DNA of 25,211 nucleotides from CAIOZW01 sp049317725 (GCA_049317725.1 JBMOHS010000039.1:1-25211), one strand, 5' to 3'; positions 15,926 to 24,133 are shown, numbered from the stretch's first letter. Notes: generated by a model not told the origin, from the sequence alone. Numbers and translations are program-made.

Positions 15926-16157
15926 GATACAGTCGAAACAAAGGCAGCAAGCTACCGCTGGATCCCCGTTCAACAGGGTATGAAGGTGAGCAACCACGAT
16001 GCAAAGTGAAGAGATGCAGAATCAGGAAAGAGCGGTCTCCCAGGACGAGAAGATTCTTGCCCGGGAAGAAATGGAAGCAAATCAAAAACCTGAGAAGGGG
16101 TGGGAAGAGCCTGCTCGGGGAGCATTCAGAGAAGAAGCGAATTTGGAGGAGAGAGGT

Positions 16158-17744
16158 ATGGTGGCGCGAATGGGTCGTTTTGTTCACTTGGGCCGTCGAG
16201 AACCGGTCAAGTGGGTTCCTGCAGCCCTCATTGGGATCGGCATTCTGCTGGTCGGGGCATTCTTCGGATCGGCGGCGACGGCCAAGGGTTGGTTCTCTGG
16301 CGGTGGAGGCACCGAGCAGAAGGTGCCGATCTATGTCTCAGCCGACCCGGCTGTCAACCAGCAAGTGACATTGAGTGGGGGATTCTCCCCGGTCGCCAAA
16401 GCGGTCACACCTGCCGTGGTGACAATCAACGTCCAGAGCCGGGCCCGACAACCGCAGATGCCCTTTTTCATGGATCCGTTTCGGGACTTCTTCGAGCGCC
16501 CGGATCAACCAGAGGAGGAGGGAACACCGCGGCGGCGCTCCACTCCCCGGAGCCCCCAAGGGCAAGGGCCGCTCCGCCCGAGTGGCGTGGGAAGTGGAGT
16601 CATCGTCAGCCCGGATGGCTACATCCTGACCAACAATCACGTCGTCGACAGTGCCGACAAGGTGACCGTCGAGCTCTCTGACCGACGTCAATTCGACGCG
16701 AAAGTCATCGGAACCGACGCCCCAAGCGATGTCGCTGTCATCAAGATCGAGGCTACCAACCTCCCTACCGTTCCTTTCGGAAACTCGGATGCCGTCGATG
16801 TGGGAGACATCGTTCTTGCCGTCGGAAATCCTCTCGGGATTGGACAAACGGTGACGATGGGGATCATCAGCGCGAAAGGACGCCGCTCCCCCTCGGGCGA
16901 CAACCGCACCTACGAAGATTTCCTCCAGACGGACGCGGCCATCAACCGGGGGAACTCCGGAGGGGCGCTGGTCAATCTGCGGGGGGAGTTGATTGGAATC
17001 CCGTCGCAGATCCTCTCACAGTCCGGGGGAAGCATTGGCATCGGCTTCGCGATTCCAACCACCATGGCACGGAATGTCATGGACCAGTTGATCCGCAGCG
17101 GCAAGGTTCGCCGTGGCAAACTGGGAGTCTACGTGCGGGATGTCCTCCCGGAAGTTGCCAAGCAGTTCGGCTACAAGGGCACTAGTGGAGCGTTTGTTGA
17201 CGACGTCGAGAAGGGGGATCCGGCAGATCTGGCCGGCGTACAGCCTGGAGACATCATCACGGAGTTTCAGGGGCAGCGGATCCAGGACAGTTCTCAGCTG
17301 CGGAATCTGGCTTCACAGACTGTTCCGGGGACTCAGGTCCGTTTCAAGGTCTGGCGTGGCAGTGCCGAACGGGAGCTGAGCGCGAAGCTGAGTGAGGTCG
17401 ACTTGGCAGCCGCGAACGCGACAGAGCCCTCCAGCGAAGAGGGGCAAGCCGCCGAGGGCATCCTGAGCGGTGTCCGGGTCGAGGCCCTCTCCCCCACGTG
17501 GACCGAGCGGCTCAATCTGCCCACCGGGATACGCGGAGTAGTCGTCACCGAGGTCGACGCCGAGAGCCGTGCCGCCGCAGCCGGACTGCGACGTGGTGAC
17601 GTGATCGAACGGATCGGCCAACAAGCCGTCACGTCGGTCAATGAGTTCAACAGTGCTGCCCGTCAAGCGCCGAAAGACGAGGTCCTCCTCCGCGTTCGGC
17701 GCGGTGAACGCGGCTACTTTCTTGTCATTCAGGCTGAGGGATAA
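16158..17744 (+). CDS. HtrA/DegP-family periplasmic serine protease with two PDZ domains
   Basis: 528 residues from this start. It degrades or refolds damaged envelope proteins. Seen: a basic N-terminus, a membrane anchor at about 19-42, a Pro/Arg-rich linker (about 95-142), then a trypsin-like domain with His161 (TNNHVVD), Asp191 (SDVAVIKI) and Ser267 (NRGNSGGALVN). The first PDZ domain is at about 318-405 (GKLGVYV, VQPGDIITEFQG) and the second at about 435-525 (GVVVTEVDAESRAAAAGLRRGDVIERI). I chose ATG 16158 because GGAGGAG lies at ideal distance. An in-frame ATG at 15999, behind AAGGTGAG, would add 53 charged, Glu-rich residues with poorer third-position GC. It converges on the superoxide dismutase across a shared terminator. 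DegP, DegQ and DegS cannot be told apart from sequence alone; two PDZ domains argue against DegS. Confidence 0.95.
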   Translation: MVARMGRFVHLGRREPVKWVPAALIGIGILLVGAFFGSAATAKGWFSGGGGTEQKVPIYVSADPAVNQQVTLSGGFSPVAKAVTPAVVTINVQSRARQPQMPFFMDPFRDFFERPDQPEEEGTPRRRSTPRSPQGQGPLRPSGVGSGVIVSPDGYILTNNHVVDSADKVTVELSDRRQFDAKVIGTDAPSDVAVIKIEATNLPTVPFGNSDAVDVGDIVLAVGNPLGIGQTVTMGIISAKGRRSPSGDNRTYEDFLQTDAAINRGNSGGALVNLRGELIGIPSQILSQSGGSIGIGFAIPTTMARNVMDQLIRSGKVRRGKLGVYVRDVLPEVAKQFGYKGTSGAFVDDVEKGDPADLAGVQPGDIITEFQGQRIQDSSQLRNLASQTVPGTQVRFKVWRGSAERELSAKLSEVDLAAANATEPSSEEGQAAEGILSGVRVEALSPTWTERLNLPTGIRGVVVTEVDAESRAAAAGLRRGDVIERIGQQAVTSVNEFNSAARQAPKDEVLLRVRRGERGYFLVIQAEG

Positions 17745-17800
17745 TCGACAATCCACCGAACTTCTTCGGGATCAACCTGAAGAGGCTCGGCCCGGTAAAA

Positions 17801-17838
17801 GAGAAGAGGCCCTGTCTATCCGGACAGGGCCTCTTCTC
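17801..17838. terminator. Bidirectional intrinsic terminator, htrA / superoxide dismutase
   Basis: A perfect 16-bp inverted repeat: GAGAAGAGGCCCTGTC (17801-17816), a 6-nt loop TATCCG, and GACAGGGCCTCTTCTC (17823-17838). On the plus strand it is followed by TTTCTCCC; on the minus strand the outgoing sequence is TTTTACC. It lies between the convergent stops at 17744 and 17869 and should serve both. Confidence 0.85.
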
Positions 17839-17868
17839 TTTCTCCCGGGAGAGTCTCTCCCGTCGTGT

Positions 17869-18498
17869 TCAGGCCCCAATCGGGCGGGCGGCCCCACCCT
17901 TGACCATCCGCAGATCGCAGGCAGCCCAATCGATGTTGGAGAAGAACGCTTCAATATACTTCGGCCGCTCGGCTGGGGCGTAGTCCCGGATGAAGGCGTG
18001 CTCCCAGACGTCCATGATCAGCACGGGGCTGAATCCAGCAACATTGCCCGTCTCGTGAAGATTGATCCAGTGGTTGCTGAGGCGACCGGTCACCGGGTCG
18101 AGATTGGTGGCGGCCCAGCCAACTCCCCGCATCTTGCCAACGGTCACAAAATGCTTCTTCCAGTTGGCAAAGCTTCCAAAACTGGCTTCAGCAGCCTGCA
18201 AGAAGGCCGAGTCTGCCGCTGGATCCCCGCCCCCGCTTTTGGTCAAATTGCCAAAGTACCACTCGTGCAGAACCATTCCATTGTATTCAAAGCCAAGGCG
18301 ACGCGTCAGTTCGGAGTAGACGGGCATCTCCTTCGGGGTAATCTCCCCACGCCCCAGCTCGGCAATCTGCTCATTGAGGAGGTTGGTGTTGGTGACATAC
18401 CCTTCATAGAGCTTGAAATGCATCGCCAGCGTACCATCCGAGATGCCTGTCAGCCCGCTAAGATCGAACGTTTTTGCCTTGTAGACCACATCGCTCAT
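17869..18498 (-). CDS. Superoxide dismutase, Fe/Mn family
   Basis: 209 residues. Converts superoxide to O2 and H2O2. Metal ligands by alignment to the family: His27 (LAMHFKLYEGYV), His78 (NGMVLHEWYFGNL), Asp163 and His167 (MDVWEHAFIRDY). The first ligand segment reads H-F-K-L-Y-E-G-Y-V-T-N-T-N, one residue shorter than the E. coli form and without its second and third His; I recall this variant from other environmental SODs. No signal peptide, so cytosolic. Iron or manganese preference cannot be told from sequence. Start: ATG 18498 with GGAGG about nine bases upstream. A GTG at 18513 would put the ribosome-binding site inside the coding region. Shares the terminator at 17801-17838 with htrA. 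Confidence 0.95.
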   Translation of the reverse strand: MSDVVYKAKTFDLSGLTGISDGTLAMHFKLYEGYVTNTNLLNEQIAELGRGEITPKEMPVYSELTRRLGFEYNGMVLHEWYFGNLTKSGGGDPAADSAFLQAAEASFGSFANWKKHFVTVGKMRGVGWAATNLDPVTGRLSNHWINLHETGNVAGFSPVLIMDVWEHAFIRDYAPAERPKYIEAFFSNIDWAACDLRMVKGGAARPIGA

Positions 18499-18773
18499 CG
18501 TATCTGCCTCCACTATTGGTTAATCCTCTCTGGATGTCCCAGAAATCAAAAAAGAGGCCAATTCCTTGTGGGAAATGACATTTTCACCGATAGAACCCAT
18601 TCATATACCTAGACGAAAGTACCTCTACACCCGACTGACGAGTTTGGACAAACAGGCGGAGGCGGGGCAACCTCCCGCGGGACTCGACCAATCGGCAAGA
18701 CGAACGCCAGGCCAGCCAAAACACCGCCGCAGCGAGAGTCGACAGCGCCCAAGGAGCAGTTGCCCAGGGGAGA

Positions 18774-19493
18774 TCATCCCGACTGTGCTTGGGAGACGAA
18801 GTAAAGGATGCGCCCACAGTTCTCGCAATTGATGAGGCGGTCCCCTCGACGGATATCGTTGAAGATCTGCGGGCGCAGGCTCATGCGGCAGGCCTGGCAG
18901 GAGTAGGCCCGCGCCTCGGCCAGGGCCAGCCCGGATCGCATGCGAGAGAGCCGCTCATAGTCGGATCTGGCAGCAGAAGAGAGGAGATCGAGCAGGGCGG
19001 GCCGGCGGCCGCGCAGCTCAGCAAGCCGGGCCGCTTGTTGTGCGGCGGCCTCCCGCCAGCGTGCCAACTGGGCATCGACCTCTTGCCGGCGTGACTCCAT
19101 CTCGGGGGTGCGCTCACGGAGCTGAGCTTCGAGCTTCTCCGTCTCCTCGAGAAGCTTGATCACCTCGGTCTCCATCGACCCGATCGCTTTGCGGGTATAG
19201 TCGACTTCACGAAGGGCAGCGGCATACTCCCGCTCGTTGCTGGCCCGCATCAAATCTGCTTTGAACCTCTGGTGCTTCTCCTGCTCGACTTCGATATCCC
19301 CCTCGAGCTCGCGCTTGCGGCCGAGCGAGGTGCCGAGAGAGGTTTGCAGGGTGAGATATTCGGAGACAGATTGAGCAAAGGCACGTTCAAGATCCGACTG
19401 GCGCGTGGGCAGACTGGCAATCTCCCCCTCCAGCTGGCGAATCTCGACGTCGAGCTCCTGAAGGAGAATGAGGTGGCGAAGATCTTGTTCCAA
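18774..19493 (-). CDS. C4-type zinc-ribbon coiled-coil protein (CT398/zf-RING_7 type)
   Basis: 239 residues. Residues 1-170 are a long charged coiled coil (LQELDVEIRQLEGEIASLP near the start, ELEGDIEVEQEKHQ and KLLEETEKLEAQLRE inside). The C-terminus is a C4 zinc ribbon with Cys199, Cys202 (SCQACRMSLRPQ) and Cys223, Cys226 (INCENCGRILYF). Members of this widespread family are thought to bind nucleic acid or act as chaperone-like adaptors; no precise function is established to my knowledge. The start codon is TTG at 19493 behind a well-placed GGAGG (6-nt spacing), and no in-frame ATG gives a better start. The 260-bp gap to the superoxide dismutase holds AT-rich sequence and no clear gene. Confidence 0.88.
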   Translation of the reverse strand: MEQDLRHLILLQELDVEIRQLEGEIASLPTRQSDLERAFAQSVSEYLTLQTSLGTSLGRKRELEGDIEVEQEKHQRFKADLMRASNEREYAAALREVDYTRKAIGSMETEVIKLLEETEKLEAQLRERTPEMESRRQEVDAQLARWREAAAQQAARLAELRGRRPALLDLLSSAARSDYERLSRMRSGLALAEARAYSCQACRMSLRPQIFNDIRRGDRLINCENCGRILYFVSQAQSG

Positions 19494-19768
19494 AATGGGC
19501 CTCCAGGAAGGGAAAATTATGCTATCTTGTCCGTCTTTCGTTCGATTTCAAGCCGAATTGGCGGCCAGCTCCAAGTAGTCTGGCAGAACTGGCGATGAAG
19601 AGACCGACGGGTCGACCCAATCAACGAGGGAACAGCAGCCCCCTCGGTTGAGGCAGGATTCCAGGTTGTTGGGACAAGGGGATGATCCCACAGCCAACCA
19701 CTTCTTCGCAAGGTGGGCGCCAGATTTGCCCGAATCACCATCCAGCAGGATCAGAAGGATCAGAAAAG

Positions 19769-20452
19769 ATGGGACGTCAGAAGAGTTGCGCGAGGAAGCT
19801 GAAGAGCGAGAGGAGGACTCGAGTGGGAGCGAGGAGCATCGTTTCGAGGGGGGGGCTCCTCGTCACAGCAGCCGCCCTGCTCACCCTCTCTCTTGCAGAT
19901 TTGTCAGCGGCGGTTCCCGTACCACAAATCAATCAGGGAGCATCTGTCGCGGAGCGGGCACGTGAACGGGCCTACGCTCGTGAGCAGTTTGCGCGCCATT
20001 TCAAATCGGTTCAAGTCAGAAGCCAGCAGCTGCTTCGGCTCCACGAGAAGAGGACCTTGAGTGCGAAACAGCTGCGCGAGGAGGCGGGCCAGATCCATAA
20101 GTCGGCCCGCATGCTCCGCCAACTGATCGCCTTGGGCTCCCTCGCCAGCAAGGTGGAGCAGAAGATCCAGTTTGCCAGCCCGGAGGAGTTCGAGGAGGCG
20201 ATTCGCAAGCTGGCCAATCTGGTCTGGGAGTTCGCCCACAACCCGGTGCATCAGAATGGCAAGGTCTTCAACACCCAGCAGGCGGCGGCCGCCCAGACCG
20301 ACCTCCTCTCGATCATTGAGCTCTCCCGTGCCCTGCAGCGAGAAGGAAGCGGCTACCACCCACCGAGCGTTGATCGCGCCCCGTCGACACCCGCCTCCTC
20401 CGCCGATTCGCCGCCGGAGAACGCTCCTGTTCCACCTCCCCCTGGTACCTGA
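19769..20452 (+). CDS. Small exported helical protein, function unknown
   Basis: 227 residues. A long basic N-terminus (MGRQKSCARKLKSERRTR) and a hydrophobic stretch at about 28-48 (GGLLVTAAALLTLSLADLSAA) give a signal peptide with likely cleavage before VPVPQ. The mature part is mostly charged helix (about 55-195), with one region suggesting bundle packing (QLLRLHEKRTLSAKQLREEAGQIHKSARML), a conserved-looking LANLVWEFAHNPVHQNGKVFN segment, and a Pro/Ser-rich tail from about 200. I recognise no family. Start: ATG 19769 with weak AGGA; an in-frame ATG at 19682 behind AAGGGG would give a 29-residue longer, implausible signal peptide. It converges on the M20 gene with a 23-bp gap. Confidence 0.7.
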   Translation: MGRQKSCARKLKSERRTRVGARSIVSRGGLLVTAAALLTLSLADLSAAVPVPQINQGASVAERARERAYAREQFARHFKSVQVRSQQLLRLHEKRTLSAKQLREEAGQIHKSARMLRQLIALGSLASKVEQKIQFASPEEFEEAIRKLANLVWEFAHNPVHQNGKVFNTQQAAAAQTDLLSIIELSRALQREGSGYHPPSVDRAPSTPASSADSPPENAPVPPPPGT

Positions 20453-20475
20453 GCAAGAAGCGAGGGGAGACCGAG

Positions 20476-21849
20476 CTAACGGTGGGCTTTCCGATCGAGA
20501 TAATCGAGGAGGACATTGCCCATCACTCGAACCCCCACGACCAGACTCTCCTCATCGACATCGAACTCCGGAGTATGAATCATCGCCGTGATCCCTTTGG
20601 CCGAGTTCCCCACGCCCAGAAAATAGAAGAAACCAGGAATGACCTGCTGGAATCGGGAGAAGTCTTCGGCGCCCATCTGTGGCGGTGGTGAGACGACATT
20701 CTTCTCGCCGACGACCCGCCGGATCGTCGGGAGGGTCGCCGCGACCAGTTCCGGATCGTTGTAGGTGACCGGATTGTTTTCGCCAAAATCGAGTTGGTAG
20801 CTGGCACCATAGGCAGAGGTGATGCCGGCGAGGGTCTGGTGCATCTGCCGGATGGCCGCGGCGCGGGCGGTCTCGCTGAGCGTGCGCATCGTGCCTTCGA
20901 GACGAACTTCATCGGCGATGATGTTGAAGCGGTTGCCGCCATGGATCGATCCAATGGTCAGGACCAGCGGGTCCATGGTGTTGATCCGCCGACTGCGAAT
21001 GGTCTGGAGGGCGGTGACCACCTCGGCAGCGACGACAACTGTATCGATGCCGTCGTGCGGATAGGCCCCGTGCACCTTGCGGCCGCGAATCGTGATGGCG
21101 AACCGATCCGAGGAGGCCATCGTCGGGCCGCTGTTGTATCCGATCTGGCCAACGGAGATGTTGGGCATGACGTGGAGGCCGAAGATCGCTTCTGCCTTCG
21201 GATTCTCGAGTACCCCTTCCTTGATCATCAGCTGCGCGCCACCCTCCTCCCCGGGGGGAGGTCCCTCTTCGGCAGGCTGGAAGATGAACTTGATCGTACC
21301 GTGGATCTGGTCGCGCATCCCGCTGAGCATCTCGGCAACGCCAAGCTCGACGGACATATGGACGTCGTGGCCACACGCATGCTTGACCCCCTCGTTCCGG
21401 GAGCGGTAGGGCACATCGATCGTTTCCAGGATCGGCAGGGCATCCATGTCAGCCCGCACAGCCACCACCGGACCGGGATGCTTCCCCTTCAATAACGCGA
21501 CCACTCCGTGACGGCCAACTCCCGTGCGAACCTCGTCGAGCCCCAGCGCCCGCAACTTCTCGGCAATAACCCGGGCGGTGCGCTCCTCGCGGTTCGAGAG
21601 TTCCGGATGCTGGTGAAAATCCCGCCGATGCTCGATCAGCTTGGCCCGCAGCGCCTCTGCAGCACGGGCCACTGCCGCTTCCCGCTCCGCGGGGTTCGTT
21701 CCCCCGCTGGCTTTGACGTGCGGCGCGCTCATCACGCCTGAGAGGGAGATCGCCACCAGCACACCAGCCGTGCCCAAGAGCGCTCCGCGCCTCGACCCTC
21801 CCCTGCTCGCCCATCTTCCCGTCTGCCCTCGATCGATCCATCTTTTCAT
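20476..21849 (-). CDS. Exported M20 family amidohydrolase / metallopeptidase
   Basis: 457 residues. Of the M20D (N-acyl-amino-acid amidohydrolase, hippurate hydrolase, IAA-conjugate hydrolase) type, which cleaves amide-linked acyl groups from amino acids with a metal pair. Seen: RRDFHQHPELSNRE at 75-88, VAVRADMDALPI at 129-140, KHACGHDVHM at 156-165 (Cys159 and His161 metal ligands), FQPAEEG at 190-196, GLHVMP at 224-229, PQMGAEDFSRF at 390-400 and MIHTPEFD with His425. The N-terminus (basic, then GALLGTAGVLVAISLSGVMSA at about 22-42) marks export, unusual for the family, so it likely acts on external substrates. Start: ATG 21849 with GGAGG; the GTG at 21873 would contain the ribosome-binding site. 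The substrate is not readable. Confidence 0.9.
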   Translation of the reverse strand: MKRWIDRGQTGRWASRGGSRRGALLGTAGVLVAISLSGVMSAPHVKASGGTNPAEREAAVARAAEALRAKLIEHRRDFHQHPELSNREERTARVIAEKLRALGLDEVRTGVGRHGVVALLKGKHPGPVVAVRADMDALPILETIDVPYRSRNEGVKHACGHDVHMSVELGVAEMLSGMRDQIHGTIKFIFQPAEEGPPPGEEGGAQLMIKEGVLENPKAEAIFGLHVMPNISVGQIGYNSGPTMASSDRFAITIRGRKVHGAYPHDGIDTVVVAAEVVTALQTIRSRRINTMDPLVLTIGSIHGGNRFNIIADEVRLEGTMRTLSETARAAAIRQMHQTLAGITSAYGASYQLDFGENNPVTYNDPELVAATLPTIRRVVGEKNVVSPPPQMGAEDFSRFQQVIPGFFYFLGVGNSAKGITAMIHTPEFDVDEESLVVGVRVMGNVLLDYLDRKAHR

Positions 21850-21871
21850 GACCAGATCCTCCGTGATCGCC

Positions 21872-21901
21872 ACGGTAGCCCATCCCCGTGACGATCGTCA
21901 A
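21872..21901 (-). promoter_or_regulatory. Candidate promoter for the M20 gene
   Basis: On the minus strand TTGACG (21901-21896; 5 of 6), an 18-nt spacer, TACCGT (21877-21872; 3 of 6). The leader would be only about 15 nt and just accommodates the GGAGG site. Weak -10, so tentative. Confidence 0.3.
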
Positions 21902-22130
21902 TTCCACGGTGGCGCTTCGCCCACTCCCCCTCCCCTACCCCATCTTTTTTTTCGAGGGGTACAAAAAGTGGATTGCACGATCGTCTAGATAGGTGGAAGA
22001 ACGCTCTTCCAATAATGTGTGAGTTTCGCGTGCGGCATGCCTTCCTTAACCAAGGCTTGTCGCATTTTTTTTGCTCTTGATGTTGGAAGGGAGGACTGGG
22101 GCAGAGATCGGCCGGGCGGGAAGAAAAAAG

Positions 22131-22236
22131 GTAACTACTCACGGCATCAATGAACTTCAAGGGACCCTATCATCTTCTCTGTGATCTCTGTGGCTCGGCG
22201 GTGCAATCATCATCTTCCTGACCGTGAGTAGTTAGC
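22131..22236. mobile_element. MITE-like 106-bp element with terminal inverted repeats
   Basis: The ends are GTAACTACTCACGG (22131-22144) and CCGTGAGTAGTTAGC (22222-22236). A 13-bp core (TAACTACTCACGG) is a perfect inverted repeat, and the outer G pairs if one base is skipped. It is flanked on both sides by AAAAAAG (22124-22130 and 22237-22243), a possible 7-bp target duplication, though A-rich and so weak evidence. The interior has a 9-bp near-tandem CTCTGTGAT / CTCTGTGGC (22177-22194). No coding capacity. It sits exactly at the T-tract of the neighbouring minus-strand terminator. Confidence 0.5.
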
Positions 22237-22469
<233 letters not shown>

Positions 22470-22475
22470 TGGGGC

Positions 22476-22481
22476 ATTATA
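22476..22481 (-). promoter_or_regulatory. Perfect -10 hexamer upstream of the candidate RNA
   Basis: TATAAT on the minus strand. With 16-18 nt spacing the -35 positions read GCACTT or GGCACT, poor matches. No extended -10 TG. Suggestive only. Confidence 0.35.
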
Positions 22482-22682
22482 GGACAGGAATGCGACGAAG
22501 TGCCCCCTGAGAGGGGCGAGGGGCGAGCTGATCAAGGGGACGGTTTTCGCTCGAAGCGCTGTTTCAGTCTGGCGAAACGGGAGAATGCGTCATCCGCTTG
22601 GCGACGAACTGCCGCGAGGTCGAAGCGGTGCCAGTCGAGTGTGGCCGGGGAGAGGATCGTCCGGGCGGGGATTGCTGTCGGG

Positions 22683-23666
22683 TCAGGCCTGCGCCTCCCT
22701 GGCACGCCGCACGATCTCGACCGAGCAATGGGCACGGGCGGCAATCGCCGACGAGACACTCCCCAGCCGGAGTCGGCCGGCCTGGCTCAAGTTCTTGGCG
22801 CCGACAAAAATGACCTCGGCCCGCCATTCTTCCGCCTCCTCAAGCAGCAGCGACTTGGCATCGCCCGGCCGAACGGCGACCTCGACCGTCAGACCAGCGG
22901 CGAGGAGCCTCTGGCGAGCACGCTCGACCGCATCAGCGAGGCGGGTCCGCTCCTCAGCGATCCAACTGGCAATCGCGACGAGGAGGTGATCAACGGCAAC
23001 TGGCGAAATGTCGAAGTCGGCGTGGAGGATACGGACGACGCTGCCTCGCGGCCAAGTGCGGGCAGCGACCGCCTCGACCGCCGCGTCGGCGATCGACGAG
23101 CCATCGATGCCGACGAGGATCCGCACCGGATCGGTCGGATCGGGAGCCGCCCGCATTGCCAGCCGAGCACCACCCTCGCGTCCCACAGCATAGCCCGAAC
23201 CGCGGGCAATCCGCACCGACCCGGGAGCCTCGTGAAGCACCGCCTGGGAGACGCTCCCCAAGAACAAGCGCCCAACTGCCGAGCGGCCGTGAGATCCAAC
23301 GACGATCAGATCCGGGTGCCACTCATCGGCAAGAGTGATGATGGCGTTGGTTGCCGAGCCCGGGTGTGCCTCGACCTCGATCTTCCACTGCGGAAACTTC
23401 GTGCCCAGTCGACGGGCGGCCACCTCTCCCAGCTCGCGTGCGTTCTGCTCGAGGTGCCGCTGGAGGTCGAGTGCCCCGGCACTTGGCAACGTGTAGCTCA
23501 TCGGTGGGGGCAGGATCACTTCGCTCACCGAGAGGATCCGTGCCTCGACCTCCGCGGGCAGACCTGCCCGTTCCAGATCCTGCAGCGCCGCCTCGGCGCA
23601 AGCCGATCCATCATAGGCAATCAGGACTTTCATCTTTGCGGCTGGCTCGGTCTTTTCGCTCTCCAT
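22683..23666 (-). CDS. Tandem-domain universal stress protein (UspA family)
   Basis: 327 residues made of two Usp domains, about 12-155 and 181-323. Each opens with the nucleotide-binding strand and Asp (KVLIAYDGS at 13-21; RILVGIDGS at 182-190). The first domain carries the ATP-binding loop G-2x-G-9x-G-S: Gly124, Gly127, Gly137 in GSHGRSAVGRLFLGS. The second loop is degenerate (GAKNLSQAGRLRLGS, with Asn for the second Gly), so nucleotide binding there may be altered. Usp proteins support survival under starvation and other stress; cytosolic. Start: ATG 23666 with GAGGAGAG about a dozen bases upstream; ATG 23633 lacks a ribosome-binding site. Divergent from the DksA-like gene. A long frame on the opposite strand across it is a shadow. 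Confidence 0.92.
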   Translation of the reverse strand: MESEKTEPAAKMKVLIAYDGSACAEAALQDLERAGLPAEVEARILSVSEVILPPPMSYTLPSAGALDLQRHLEQNARELGEVAARRLGTKFPQWKIEVEAHPGSATNAIITLADEWHPDLIVVGSHGRSAVGRLFLGSVSQAVLHEAPGSVRIARGSGYAVGREGGARLAMRAAPDPTDPVRILVGIDGSSIADAAVEAVAARTWPRGSVVRILHADFDISPVAVDHLLVAIASWIAEERTRLADAVERARQRLLAAGLTVEVAVRPGDAKSLLLEEAEEWRAEVIFVGAKNLSQAGRLRLGSVSSAIAARAHCSVEIVRRAREAQA

Positions 23667-24133
23667 GATCTTCGTGCTCTCCTCTGGTTATCGGTGGGAT
23701 CTCTTCGCACAATGCGGCTGTCCGTGAGACAGCTTGGCCAATCCGCCAACTCCCACCACTGGTTGGAAAAGCAAATGGAATGCCGCAAGCCAATCCGATA
23801 GTCCAGCGGGGGGAAAGGCAGGTGGGATCGCTCTCAAGCAGCCCTTTCAGGGGATTTCTGCCCCAGTGCGCCAGTGGGAATGACCGGGCAGAATCGATCC
23901 CCCTGAGCCAAATTCCACTTCCGCTGCGGGGATTTCCCCAGCCAGGGTGAAGCGGGACAGGGGCCACCATCGAATGGAAGGGGTGGTGAGACAGGCGAGT
24001 TCCTGGCACTGTTTTTGCTTTACACAGATTTAAGATTTACCAAGGGAGAATCCACTGGGGATATTCTGGAGATATCCGCCGCTTGCGCCAAGCGATCGCC
24101 CCGGTGGGCTTTGAAAAGAAAGAGGGGTTGGGT
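23667..24133. other. Divergent intergenic region with a long hairpin
   Basis: About 470 bp between the Usp and DksA-like genes with no supported gene. It contains a long imperfect hairpin (23847-23906), a second copy of GGGGATTTC at 23928-23936, an AT-rich stretch at 24008-24043 with a weak promoter match (TTGCTT, 17 nt, TACCAA), and a small inverted repeat GGATAT/ATATCC (24059-24077). Confidence 0.5.
23847..23906. repeat. Long imperfect inverted repeat (hairpin)
   Basis: The left arm TCAGGGGATTTCTGCCC (23847-23863) pairs with the right arm at 23886-23906 over 17 base pairs, with one bulged C and a three-base bulge on the right side. The loop is 22 nt. No T-run follows on either strand, so it is unlikely to be a simple terminator. 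Confidence 0.6.

Larger units (their letters stand above)
15055..15998. other. Large divergent non-coding region between the NHL protein and htrA
   Basis: Over 940 bp without a credible gene; reading frames here have poor composition and no supporting ribosome-binding sites. It contains a 9-bp inverted repeat in the NHL-gene leader (15119-15172), a 14-bp tandem repeat (15617-15654), a 7-bp stem-loop (15746-15770), a good rightward promoter (15819-15848) and a GC-rich stem-loop (15906-15925). No tRNA or known riboswitch was recognised. Confidence 0.55.

Noticed and set aside
15850..15985. tRNA-Ser/Leu-like D-arm sequence (TGGCCGAGCGGC) in the htrA leader
   Set aside because: No matching acceptor stem, anticodon arm or T-arm (GGTTCGAATCC-like) could be assembled around it.
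18584..18817. A 77-codon minus-strand frame with one hydrophobic segment between the zinc-ribbon and SOD genes
   Set aside because: It begins inside the zinc-ribbon gene without a ribosome-binding site and its hydrophobic stretch is short and Trp/Arg-rich. A tiny membrane protein cannot be fully excluded.
21846..22160. A 104-codon minus-strand frame upstream of the M20 gene
   Set aside because: It starts inside the MITE-like element, has no ribosome-binding site, and overlaps the M20 promoter region; composition is not protein-like.
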